A stretch of DNA of 64,000 nt, taken from Odiellus spinosus (lineage: Eukaryota > Arthropoda > Arachnida > Opiliones > Phalangiidae). Below, in pieces: positions 52,092-64,000 of this stretch. A program made the position numbers and the translations under genes. Numbering within the stretch: position 1 is the stretch's first letter; the number at the start of each line of letters is the position of its first letter. The stretch lies in NCBI GenBank assembly GCA_963920705.1, contig OY987233.1, positions 868,001 through 932,000 on the forward strand, in the 5' to 3' direction. The notes under the pieces are model-generated. The model searched no databases. It saw nothing but the letters and a program-made list of their open reading frames with translations, and was not told where the DNA came from.

Positions 52092-54274
52092 GTGGATCTA
52101 AACTTGGCAAATTTGTGGATCTACACTTGGAAAATTTGTGGATCTACACTTGGCAAATTTGTGGATCTACACTTGGGAAATTTGTGGATCTACACTTGGC
52201 AAATTTGTTTATCTACACTTTGCAAATTTGTGGATCTACACTTGGGAAATTTGTGGATCTACACTTGGCAAATTTGTGGGTCTACACTTTGCAAATTTGT
52301 GGATCTACACTTGGGAAATTTTTGGATCTACACTTGGGAAATTTGTGGATCTACACTTGGGAAATTTGTGGATCTACACTTGGGAAATTTGTGGATCTAC
52401 TCTTGGGAAATTTGTGGATCTACACTAGGGAAATTTGTGGATCTACACTTGGGAAATTTGTGGATCTACACTTGGGAAATTTGTGGATCTATACAAAGCA
52501 AAATTTGGATTTATACTTGGAAAATTTGTGGATCTAGTCTTGGGAAATTTGTGGATCTACACTTGGGAAATTTGTGGATCTACACTTGGGAAATTTGTGG
52601 ATCTACACTTGGGAAATTTGTGGATCTACACTTGGGAAATTTATGGATCTACACTTGGGAAATTTGTGGATCTACACTTGGGAAATTTTTGGATCTACAC
52701 TTGGGAAATTTGTGGATCTACACTTGGGAAATTTGTGGATTTATACTTGGGAAATTTGGGGATTTATACTTGGGAAATATGTGTATATATACTTGGGATA
52801 TTTGTGGATCTACACTTGGCAAATTTGTGGATCTACACTTTGCAAATTTGTGGATCTACACTTGGGAAATTTGTGTATCTACACTTGCAAATTTGAGGAT
52901 TTACACTTGGCAAATTTGTGGATCTACACTTTGCAAATTTGTGTATCTACACTTGGGAAATTTGTGGATCTACACTTGGGAAATTTGTGGATCTACACTT
53001 GGGAAATTTGTGGATCTACACTTGGGAAATTTGTGGATCTACACTTGGGAAATTTGTGGATCTACACTTTGGGAAATTTTTGGATCTACACTTGGGAAAT
53101 TTGTGGATCTACACTTGGGAAATTTGTGGATCTACACTTGGGAAATTTGTGGATCTACACTTGGGAAATTTGTGGATCTACACTTGGAAAATTTGTGGAT
53201 CTATAATTTGCAAATTTGTGGATATACACTTGGGAAATTTGTGGATCTACACTTGGCAAATTTGTGGATCTACACTTTGTTATTTTGTGGATCTACACTT
53301 GGAAAATTTGTGGATCTACACTTGGGAAATTTGTGGATCTACACTTGGTAAAATTGTGGATCTACTCTTGGGAAATTTGTGGATCTACACTAGTAAAATT
53401 TGTGGATCTACACTTGGGAAATTTGTGGATCTACACTTGGGAAATTTGTGGATCTACACTTGGGAAATTTGTGGATCTACACTTGGGAAATTTGTGGATT
53501 TATACTTGGGAAATTTGTGGATTTATACTTGTGAAATTTGTGGATTTATAATTGGGAAATTTGTGGATTTATATTTGGGAAATTTGTTGATCTACACTTG
53601 GGAAATTTGTGGATTTACATTTGGGAAATTTGTGGATCTACACTTGGAAAATTTGTGGATCTACACTTGGGAAATTTGTGGATTTATACTTGGAAATTTG
53701 TGAATTTATTCTTGGGAAATTTGTGGATTTATACTTATGAAATTTGTGGATTTATATTTTGGAAATTTTTGGATTTATACTTGGGAAATTTGTGGACTTA
53801 TACTTGGGAAATTTGTGGATTTATACTTAGGAAATTTGTGGATTTACACTTGGCAAATTTGTGGATCTACACTTGGCAAATTTGTGGATCTACACTTGGT
53901 AATTTTGCGGATCTACACTTGGAAAATTTGTGGATTTACACTTGGGAAATTTGTGGATCTACACTTGGGAAATTTGTGGATTTATACTTGGGAAATTTGT
54001 GGATTTATACTTGGGAAATTTGTGGATTTATACTTGGGAAATTTGTAGATTTATACTTGGGAAATTTATGGATTTATATTTGGGAAATTTGTTTATTTAT
54101 ACTTGGAAAATTTGTGGATTTATACTTGGAAAATTTGTGGATTTATACTTGGGAAATTTGTGGATTTATACTTGGGAAATTTGTGGATTTATACTTAGGA
54201 AATTTGTGGATTTACACTTGGCAAATTTATGGATCTACACTTGGTAAATTTGTGGATCTACACTTGGCAAATTT
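52092..54274 (+). repeat. 2.3-kb HOR, copy 2 (2183 bp)
   Basis: Follows copy 1 at an offset that falls from 2367 to 2321 and then 2275 bp, showing two losses of two monomers each. ACAAAGC marker at 52493 and ACTAGT at 53389. Confidence 0.8.
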
Positions 54275-54944
54275 GTGGATCTAAACTTGGCAAATTTGTG
54301 GATCTACACTTGGAAAATTTGTGGTACTACACTTGGCAAATTTGTGGATCTACACTTGGGAAATTTGTGGATCTACACTTGGCAAATTTGTTTATCTACA
54401 CTTTGCGAATTTGTGGATCTACACTTGGGAAATTTGTGGATCTACACTTGGAAAATTTGTGGGTCTACACTTGGGAAATTTGTGGATCTACACTTGGGAA
54501 ATTTTTGGATCTACACTTGGGAAATTTGTGGATCTACACTTGGGAAATTTGTGGATCGACACTTGGGAAATTTGTGGATCTACTCTTGGGAAATTTGTGG
54601 ATCTACACTAGGGAAATTTGTGGATCTACACTTGGGAAATTTGTGGATCTACACTTGGGAAATTTGTGGATCTATACAAAGCAAAATTTGGATTTATACT
54701 TGGAAAATTTGTGGATCTATTCTTGGAAAATTTGGGGATATATGCTTGGAAATTTGTTGACCTATACTTGGGAAATATGTGTATCTATACTTGGGATTTT
54801 TGTGGATCTACACTTGGCAAATTTGTGGATCTACACTTTGCAAATTTGTGTATCTACACTTGGGAAATTTGTGGATCTACACTTGCAAATTTGTGGATCT
54901 ACACTTGGCAAATTTGTGGATCTACACTCTGGAAATTTGTGGAT
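54275..54944 (+). repeat. 2.3-kb HOR, start of copy 3
   Basis: Starts with the same GTGGATCTAAACTTGGC monomer as the two preceding units. ACAAAGC marker at 54676, followed by GCTTGGAAATTTGTTG as in the 38-44 kb units, so it joins features of both domains. Confidence 0.75.
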
Positions 54945-56612
54945 CTACACTTGGGAAATTTGTGGATCTACACTTGGGAAATTTGTGGATCTACACTTGG
55001 GAAATTTATGGATCTACACTTGGGAAATTTGTGGATCTACACTTGGGAAATTTGTGGATCTACACTTGGGAAATTTTTGGATCTACACTTGGGAAATTTG
55101 TGGATCTACACTTGGGAAATTTGTGGATTTATACTTGGGAAATTTGGGGATTTATACTTGGGAAATATGTGTATATATACTTGGGATTTTTGTGGATCTA
55201 CACTTGGCAAATTTGTGGATCTACACTTTGCAAATTTGTGGATCTACACTTGGGAAATTTGTGTATCTACACTTGCAAATTTGAGGATTTACACTTGGCA
55301 AATTTGTGGATCTATTCTTTGCAAATTTGTGTATCTACACTTGGGAAATTTGTGGATCTACACTTGGGAAATTTGTGGATCTACACTTGGGAAATATGTG
55401 GATCTACACTTGGGAAATTTGTGGATCTACACTTGGGAAATTTGTGGATCTACACTTGGGAAATTTGTGGATCTACACTTGGGAAATTTGTGGATCTACA
55501 CTTGGGAAATTTGTGGATCTACACTTGGGAAATTTGTGGATCTACACTTGGGAAATTTGTGGATCTACACTTGGGAAATTTGTGGATCTACACTTGGGAA
55601 ATTTGTGGATCTACACTTGGGAAATTTGTGGATCTACACTTGGGAAATTTGTGGATCTATAATTTGCAAATTTGTGGATATACACTTGGGAAATTTGTGG
55701 ATCTACACTTGGCAAATTTGTGGATCTACACTTTGTTATTTTGTGGATCTACACTTGGAAAATTTGTGGATCTACACTTGGGAAATTTGTGGATCTACAC
55801 TTGGGAAATTTATGGATCTACACTTGGGAAATTTGTGGATCTACACTTGGGAAATTTGTGGATCTACACTTGGGAAATTTTTGGATCTACACTTGGGAAA
55901 TTTGTGGATCTACACTTGGGAAATTTGTGGATTTATACTTGGGAAATTTGGGGATTTATACTTGGGAAATATGTGTATATATACTTGGGATTTTTGTGGA
56001 TCTACACTTGGCAAATTTGTGGATCTACACTTTGCAAATTTGTGGATCTACACTTGGGAAATTTGTGTATCTACACTTGCAAATTTGAGGATTTACACTT
56101 GGCAAATTTGTGGATCTATTCTTTGCAAATTTGTGTATCTACACTTGGGAAATTTGTGGATCTACACTTGGGAAATTTGTGGATCTACACTTGGGAAATT
56201 TGTGGATCTACACTTGGGAAATTTGTGGATCTACACTTGGGAAATTTGTGGATCTACACTTGGGAAATTTGTGGATCTACACTTGGGAAATTTGTGGATC
56301 TACACTTGGGAAATTTGTGGATCTACACTTGGGAAATTTGTGGATCTACACTTGGGAAATTTGTGGATCTACACTTGGGAAATTTGTGGATCTACACTTG
56401 GGAAATTTGTGGATCTACACTTGGGAAATTTGTGGATCTACACTTGGGAAATTTGTGGATCTATAATTTGCAAATTTGTGGATATACACTTGGGAAATTT
56501 GTGGATCTACACTTGGCAAATTTGTGGATCTACACTTTGTTATTTTGTGGATCTACACTTGGAAAATTTGTGGATCTACACTTGGGAAATTTGTGGATCT
56601 ACACTTGGGAAA
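54945..56612 (+). repeat. 804-bp tandem duplication, about 2.07 copies
   Basis: 35 monomers with one of 22 bp. I found one difference: A at 55396 (AAATATG) against T at 56200. Copies diverge at about 56613. The plus-strand frame 54618-57185, 855 codons, spans this segment and is open because no stop-bearing variant falls in it. Confidence 0.85.
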
Positions 56613-59410
56613 TTTGTGGATCTACACTTGGGAAAATTGTGGATCTACTCTTGGGAAATTTGTGGATCTACACTAGTAAAATTTGTGGATCTACACTTGG
56701 GAAATTTGTGGATCTACACTTGGGAAATTTGTGGATCTACACTTGGGAAATTTGTGGATTTATACTTGGGAAATTTGTGGATTTATACTTGTGAAATTTG
56801 TGGATTTATAATTGGGAAATTTGTGGATCTACACTTGGGAAATTTGTGGATCTACACTTGGGAAATTTGTGGATCTACACTTGGAAAATTTGTGGATCTA
56901 CACTTGGGAAATTTGTGGATTTATACTTGGAAATTTGTGGATTTATTCTTGGGAAATTTGTGGATTTATACTTATGAAATTTGTGGATTTATATTTTGGA
57001 AATTTTTGGATTTATACTTGGGAAATTTGTGGACTTATACTTGGGAAATTTGTGGATTTATACTTAGGAAATTTGTGGATTTACACTTGGCAAATTTGTG
57101 GATCTACACTTGGCAAATTTGTGGATCTACACTTGGGAAATTTGTGGATCTACACTTGGCAAATTTGTGGGTCTACACTTTGTAAATTTGTGGATCTACA
57201 CTTGGGAAATTTGTGGATCTACACTTGGGAAATTTTTGGATCTACACTTGGGAAATTTGTGGATCTACACTTGGAAAATTTGTGGATCTACACTTGGGAA
57301 ATTTGTGGATCTACACTTGGGAAATTTGTGGATCTACACTTGGGAAAATTGTGGATCTACTCTTGGGAAATTTGTGGATCTACACTAGTAAAATTTGTGG
57401 ATCTACACTTGGGAAATTTGTGGATCTACACTTGGGAAATTTGTTATTCTACACTTAGGAAATTTGTTTATTTATACTTGGGAAATTTGGGGATTTACAC
57501 TTGGCAAATTTGTGGATCTACACTTGGCAAATTTGTGGATCTACACTTGGGAAATTTGTGGATCTACACTTGGGAAATTTGTGGATTTACACTTGGGAAA
57601 TTTGTGGATCTACTCTTGCAAATTTGTGGATCTACACTTGGCAAATTTGTGGATCTACACTTTGCAAATTTGTGGATATACACTTGGGAAATTTGTGGAT
57701 CTACACTTGGCAAATTTGTGGGTCTACACTTTGTAAATTTGTGGATCTACACTTGGAAAATTTGTGGATCTACACTTGGGAAATTTGTGGATCTACACTT
57801 GGGAAATTTGTGGATCTACACTTGGGAAAATTGTGGATCTACTCTTGGGAAATTTGTGGATCTACACTAGTAAAATTTGTGGATCTACACTTGGGAAATT
57901 TGTGGATCTACACTTGGGAAATTTGTGGATCTACACTTGGGAAATTTGTGGATTTATACTTGGCAAATTTGGGGATTTATACTTGGGAAATTTGTGGATT
58001 TATACTTGTGAAATTTGTGGATTTATAATTGGGAAATTTGATAATTTATATTTGGGAAATTTGTGGATCTACACTTGGGAAATTTGTGGATCTACACTTG
58101 GGAAATGTGTGGATCTACACTTGGAAAATTTGTGGATCTACACTTGGGAAATTTGTGGATCTACACTTGCGAAATTTGTGGATCTACACTTGGGAAATTT
58201 GTGGATCTACACTTGGGAAATTTGTGGATTTATACTTGGGAAATTTGTGGATTTATACTTGGAAATTTGTGGATTTATTCTTGGGAAATTTGTGGATTTA
58301 TACTTAGGAAATTTGTGGATTTATATTTGGGAAATTTGTGGATTTATACTTGGGAAATTTGTGGACTTATACTTGGGAAATTTGTGGATTTATACTTAGG
58401 AAATTTGTGGATTTACACTTGGCAAATTTGTGGATCTACACTTGGGAAATTTGTGGATCTACTATTGCAAATTTGTGGATCTACACTTGGCAAATTTGTG
58501 GATCTACACTTTGCAAATTTGTGGATCTACACTTGGGAAATTTGTGGATCTACACTTGGGAAAATTGTGGATCTACTCTTGGGAAATTTGTGGATCTACA
58601 CTAGTAAAATTTGTGGATCTACACCTGGGAAATTTGTGGATCTACACTTGGGAAATTTGTGGATCTACACTTGGGAAATTTGTGGATTTATACTTGGCAA
58701 ATTTAGGGATTTATACTTGGGAAATTTGTGGATTTATACTTGTGAAATTTGTGGATTTATAATTGGGAAATTTGTGAATTTATATTTGGGAAATTTGTGG
58801 ATCTACACTTAGGAAATTTGTGGATCTACACTTGGGAAATGTGTGGATCTACACTTGGAAAATTTGTGGATCTACACTTGGGAAATTTGTGGATCTACAC
58901 TTGGGAAATTTGTGGATCTACACTTGCGAAATTTGTGGATCTACACTTGGGAAATTTGTGGATCTACACTTGGGAAATTTGTGGATTTATACTTGGGAAA
59001 TTTGTGGATTTATACTTGGAAATTTGTGGATTTATTCTTGGGAAATTTGTGGATTTATACTTAGGAAATTTGTAGATTTATATTTGGGAAATTTGTGGAT
59101 TTATACTTGGGAAATTTGTGGACTTATACTTGGGAAATTTGTTGATTTATACTTAGGAAATTTGTGGATTTACACTTGGCAAATTTTTGGATCTACACTT
59201 GGCAAATTTGTGGATCTACACTTTGCAAATTTGTGGATCTACACTTGGGAAATTTGTGGATCTACACTTTGCAAATTTGTGGATCTACACTTGGGAAATT
59301 TGTGGATCTACACTTGGGAAATTTGTGGATCTACACTTGGGAAATTTGTGGATCTATAATTTGCAAATTTGTGGATATACACTTGGGAAATTTGTGGATC
59401 TACACTTGGC
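56613..59410 (+). repeat. ACTAGT-marked HOR units, irregular
   Basis: ACTAGT monomers at 56672, 57384, 57866 and 58600 give units of 712, 482 and 734 bp, whole monomers minus one or two bases. Each is preceded by AAAATTGTGG and CTACTCTTGGG monomers. Confidence 0.75.
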
Positions 59411-62400
59411 AAATTTGTGGATCTACACTTTGTTAATTTGTGGATCTACACTTGGAAAATTTGTGGATCTACACTTGGGAAATTTGTGGATCTACACTTG
59501 GGAAATTTGTGGATCTACACTTGGGAAAATTGTGGATCTACTCTTGGGAAATTTGTGGATCTACACTAGTAAAATTTGTGGATCTACACTTGGGAAATTT
59601 GTGGATCTACACTTGGGAAATTTGTGGATCTACACTTGGGAAATTTGTGGATTTATACTTGGGAAATTTGTGGATTTATACTTGTGAAATTTGTGGATTT
59701 ATAATTGGGAAATTTGTGGATTTATATTTGGGAAATTTGTGGATCTACACCTGGGAAATTTGTGGATCTACACTTGGGAAATTTGTGGATCTACACTTGG
59801 AAAATTTGTGGATCTACACTTGGGAAATTTGTGGATTTATACTTGGAAATTTGTGGATTTATTCTTGGGAAATTTGTGGATTTATACTTATGAAATTTGT
59901 GGATTTATATTTTGGAAATTTGTGGATTTATACTTGGGAAATTTGTGGACTTATACTTGGGAAATTTGTGGATTTATACTTAGGAAATTTGTGGATTTAC
60001 ACTTGGCAAATTTGTGGATCTACACTTGGCAAATTTGTGGATCTACACTTGGCAAATTTGTGGATCTACACTTGGGAAATTTGTGGATCTACTCTTGCAA
60101 ATTTGTGGATCTACACTTGGCAAATTTGTGGATCTACACTTGGGAAATTTGTGGATCTACACTTGGCAAATTTGTGGGTCTACACTTTGTAAATTTGTGG
60201 ATCTACACTTGGGAAATTTGTGGATCTACACTTGGGAAATTTTTGGATCTACACTTGGAAAATTTGTGGATCTACACTTGGGAAATTTGTGGATCTACAC
60301 TTGGGAAATTTGTGGATCTACACTTGGGAAAATTGTGGATCTACTCTTGGGAAATTTGTGGATCTACACTAGTAAAATTTGTGGATCTACACTTGGGAAA
60401 TTTGTGGATCTACACTTGGGAAATTTGTGAATCTACACTTGGGAAATTTGTGGATTTATACTTGGCAAATTTGGGGATTTATACTTGGGAAATTTGTGGA
60501 TTTATACTTGTGAAATTTGTGGATTTATAATTGGGAAATTTGTGAATTTATATTTGGGAAATTTGTGGATCTACACTTGGGAAATTTGTGGATCTACACT
60601 TGGGAAATTTGTGGATTTATACTTGGGAAATTTGTGGATTTATACTTGGAAATTTGTGGATCTACACTTGGGAAATTTGTGGATCTACACTTGCGAAATT
60701 TGTGGATCTACACTTGGGAAATTTGTGGATCTACACTTGGGAAATTTGTGGATTTATACTTGGGAAATTTGTGGATTTATACTTGGAAATTTGTGGATTT
60801 ATTCTTGGGAAATTTGTGGATTTATACTTAGGAAATTTGTAGATTTATATTTGGGAAATTTGTGGATTTATACTTGGGAAATTTGTGGACTTATACTTGG
60901 GAAATTTGTGGATTTATACTTAGGAAATTTGTGGATTTACACTTGGCAAATTTGTGGATCTACACTTGGCAAATTTGTGGATCTACACTTTGCAAATTTG
61001 TGGATCTACACTTGGGAAATTTCTGGATCTACACTTTGCAAATTTGTGGATCTACACTTGGGAAATTTGTGGATCTACACTTGGGAAATTTGTGGATCTA
61101 CACTTGGGAAATTTGTGGATCTATAATTTGCAAATTTGTGGATATACACTTGGGAAATTTGTGGATCTACACTTGGCAAATTTGTGGATCTACACTTTGT
61201 TAATTTGTGGATCTACACTTGGAAAATTTGTGGATCTACACTTGGCAAATTTGTGGGTCTACACTTTGTAAATTTGTGGATCTACACTTGGGAAATTTGT
61301 GGATCTACACTTGGGAAATTTTTGGATCTACACTTGGAAAATTTGTGGATCTACACTTGGGAAATTTGTGGATCTACACTTGGGAAATTTGTGGATCTAC
61401 ACTTGGGAAAATTGTGGATCTACTCTTGGGAAATTTGTGGATCTACACTAGTAAAATTTGTGGATCTACACTTGGGAAATTTGTGGATCTACACTTGGGA
61501 AATTTGTGAATCTACACTTGGGAAATTTGTGGATTTATACTTGGCAAATTTGGGGATTTATACTTGGGAAATTTGTGGATTTATACTTGTGAAATTTGTG
61601 GATTTATAATTGGGAAATTTGTGAATTTATATTTGGGAAATTTGTGGATCTACACTTGGGAAATTTGTGGATCTACACTTGGGAAATTTGTGGATTTATA
61701 CTTGGGAAATTTGTGGATTTATACTTGGAAATTTGTGGATCTACACTTGGGAAATTTGTGGATCTACACTTGCGAAATTTGTGGATCTACACTTGGGAAA
61801 TTTGTGGATCTACACTTGGGAAATTTGTGGATTTATACTTGGGAAATTTGTGGATTTATACTTGGAAATTTGTGGATTTATTCTTGGGAAATTTGTGGAT
61901 TTATACTTAGGAAATTTGTAGATTTATATTTGGGAAATTTGTGGATTTATACTTGGGAAATTTGTGGACTTATACTTGGGAAATTTGTGGATTTATACTT
62001 AGGAAATTTGTGGATTTACACTTGGCAAATTTGTGGATCTACACTTGGCAAATTTGTGGATCTACACTTGGCAAATTTGTGGATCTACACTTTGTTAATT
62101 TGTGGATCTACACTTGGAAAATTTGTGGATCTACACTTGGGAAATTTGTGGATCTACACTTGGGAAATTTGTGGATCTACACTTGGGAAAATTGTGGATC
62201 TACTCTTGGGAAATTTGTGGATCTACACTAGTAAAATTTGTGGATCTACACTTGGGAAATTTGTGGATCTACACTTGGGAAATTTGTGGATCTACACTTG
62301 GGAAATTTGTGGATTTATACTTGGGAAATTTGTGGATTTATACTTGTGAAATTTGTGGATTTATAATTGGGAAATTTGTGGATTTATATTTGGGAAATTT

Positions 62401-64000
62401 GTGGATCTACACCTGGGAAATTTGTGGATCTACACTTGGGAAATTTGTGGATCTACACTTGGAAAATTTGTGGATCTACACTTGGGAAATTTGTGGATTT
62501 ATACTTGGAAATTTGTGGATTTATTCTTGGGAAATTTGTGGATTTATACTTATGAAATTTGTGGATTTATATTTTGGAAATTTGTGGATTTATACTTGGG
62601 AAATTTGTGGAATTATACTTGGGAAATTTGTGGATTTATACTTAGGAAATTTGTGGATTTACACTTGGCAAGTTTGTGGATCTACACTTGGCAAATTTGT
62701 GGATCTACACTTGGCAAATTTGTGGATCTACACTTGGGAAATTTGTGGATCTACTCTTGCAAATTTGTGGATCTACACTTGGCAAATTTGTGGATCTACA
62801 CTTGGGAAATTTGTGGATCTACACTTGGCAAATTTGTGGGTCTACACTTTGTAAATTTGTGGATCTACACTTGGGAAATTTGTGGATCTACACTTGGGAA
62901 ATTTTTGGATCTACACTTGGAAAATTTGTGGATCTACACTTGGGAAATTTGTGGATCTACACTTGGGAAATTTGTGGATCTACACTTGGGAAAATTGTGG
63001 ATCTACTCTTGGGAAATTTGTGGATCTACACTAGTAAAATTTGTGGATCTACACTTGGGAAATTTGTGGATCTACACTTGGGAAATTTGTGAATCTACAC
63101 TTGGGAAATTTGTGGATTTATACTTGGCAAATTTGGGGATTTATACTTGGGAAATTTGTGGATTTATACTTGTGAAATTTGTGGATTTATAATTGGGAAA
63201 TTTGTGAATTTATATTTGGGAAATTTGTGGATCTACACTTGGGAAATTTGTGGATCTACACTTGGGAAATTTGTGGATTTATACTTGGGAAATTTGTGGA
63301 TTTATACTTGGAAATTTGTGGATTTATTCTTGGGAAATTTGTGGATTTATACTTAGGAAATTTGTGGATTTATATTTGGGAAATTTGTGGATTTATACTT
63401 GGGAAATTTGTGGACTTATACTTGGGAAATTTGTGGATTTATACTTAGGAAATTTGTGGATTTACACTTGGCAAATTTGTGGATCTACACTTGGGAAATT
63501 TGTGGATCTACACTTTGCAAATTTGTGGATCTACACTTGGGAAATTTGTGGATCTACACTTTGCAAATTTGTGGATCTACACTTGGGAAATTTGTGGATC
63601 TACACTTGGGAAATTTGTGGATCTACACTTGGGAAATTTGTGGATCTATAATTTGCAAATTTGTGGATATACACTTGGGAAATTTGTGGATCTACACTTG
63701 GCAAATTTGTGGATCTACACTTGGCAAATTTGTGGATCTACACTTTGTTAATTTGTGGATCAACACTTGGAAAATTTGTGGATCTACACTTGGGAAATTT
63801 GTGGATCTACACTTGGGAAATTTGTGGATCTACACTTGGGAAAATTGTGGATCTACTCTTGGGAAATTTGTGGATCTACACTAGTAAAATTTGTGGATCT
63901 ACACTTGGGAAATTTATGGATCTACACTTGGGAAATTTGTGGATCTACACTTGGGAAATTTGTGGATTTATACTTGGGAAAAATGTGGATTTATACTTGT
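59411..64000 (+). repeat. 2662-bp super-repeat with nested 1079-bp repeat, to the window edge
   Basis: About 59.41-60.65 kb recurs at 62.07-63.31 kb (offset 2662). I found C at 59950 against A at 62612, and A at 60010 against G at 62672. Between them lies a 1079-bp tandem repeat (60.2-61.0 against 61.3-62.1 kb). ACTAGT sites: 59565, 60368, 61447, 62227, 63030, 63880. The array continues beyond 64000. Confidence 0.8.

Larger units (their letters stand above)
3459..64000 (+). repeat. 23-bp satellite DNA array, about 2,630 monomers, continuing past the window
   Basis: The consensus monomer is CTTGGGAAATTTG (bases 1-13) followed by TGGATCTACA (14-23), head to tail in one orientation without interruption. 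Main variants: B, ending GGATTTATA; C, CTTGGGACATTTG with an end CTAGA; D, starting CTTGGCAAA; E, starting CTTTGCAAA, often with TGGGTCTACA; and a GGAATTATA form. Most monomers are exactly 23 bp. Rare 20-, 22-, 24- and 25-bp forms shift the phase and mark HOR units. The consensus is about 39% GC, G-rich on the plus strand and free of CpG. It has no stop codon in any plus frame, and its complement has a TAG in TGTAGATCC. No match to a named satellite is recognised. Confidence 0.98.

Noticed and set aside
3434-64000. Hundreds of long plus-strand open frames (up to 855 codons) as a family of W-rich repeat proteins
   Set aside because: They follow from a stop-free 23-bp monomer and appear equally in all three frames. 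They mostly begin at GTG codons, and end where CTAGAC or TTTTTGAA variants or indels introduce stops. Substitutions show no codon-position pattern. No promoter, intron or signal was seen.
3459-64000. CRISPR array, because of short regular repeats
   Set aside because: There are no unique spacers between repeats. Monomers abut directly and the neighbourhood is eukaryotic.
3459-64000. G-quadruplex-forming array from the GGG in each monomer
   Set aside because: GGG runs are about 20 bases apart, too far for an ordinary quadruplex, and many monomers have GGC or TGC instead.
3459-64000. GGGAAATTTG as a periodic NF-kappaB-like site
   Set aside because: It lacks the pyrimidine-rich CC end of the kappaB consensus, and a 23-bp repeat will resemble some binding site by chance.
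3459-64000. Telomeric repeat or CENP-B box
   Set aside because: The monomer resembles no telomere repeat, and no sequence like the CENP-B box was seen.

Overview
The window is eukaryotic, most likely from an invertebrate animal. The evidence is one Ty3/gypsy LTR retrotransposon of the K02A2.6-like type and about 60.5 kb of a short-period satellite. No prokaryotic gene, tRNA, rRNA or CRISPR array was seen. The species cannot be told from the sequence.

Region 1 (1-3412, minus strand) is the 5' part of the retrotransposon. Reading leftward it has a short 5' LTR (3412-3247) with a TATA box and polyadenylation signal, a primer-binding site, a short leader, and one unbroken Gag-Pol reading frame (3130-2). 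That frame carries Gag, two zinc knuckles, an aspartic protease, reverse transcriptase (YQDD), RNase H and the first residues of the integrase zinc finger. The left window edge cuts the element. The rest of integrase and the 3' LTR lie outside.

Region 2 (3413-3458) is a 46-bp non-repetitive spacer.

Region 3 (3459-64000) is one uninterrupted, one-orientation tandem array of a 23-bp monomer, about 2,630 copies, which runs off the right edge. The monomer is CTTGGGAAATTTG followed by TGGATCTACA. The array is hierarchical. Monomer variants are arranged into higher-order repeat (HOR) units, and these are duplicated again at larger scales. From 3.8 to 34.0 kb, units of about 0.87-3.4 kb each end in a block of 4-9 CTAGAC/GACATTTG monomers and one junction monomer (CATTTTTGAATTTATA). 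Three successive 1377-bp units and two copies of a 7531-bp super-repeat lie here. From 34 to 49 kb the terminator blocks disappear. Other exact-looking tandem duplications (943 bp, 1607 bp) and a stretch rich in CTTGGCAAA monomers appear. From 49 to 64 kb the organisation is again different, with units of 2.2-2.4 kb, 804 bp, 1079 bp and 2662 bp, marked by a monomer containing ACTAGT.

The array carries long open frames in all three plus-strand frames, up to 855 codons. These follow from the monomer: it has no stop codon, and 23 is not a multiple of 3, so every frame reads the same 23-residue peptide. I do not call them genes. The only protein-coding gene I support is the retrotransposon Gag-Pol.
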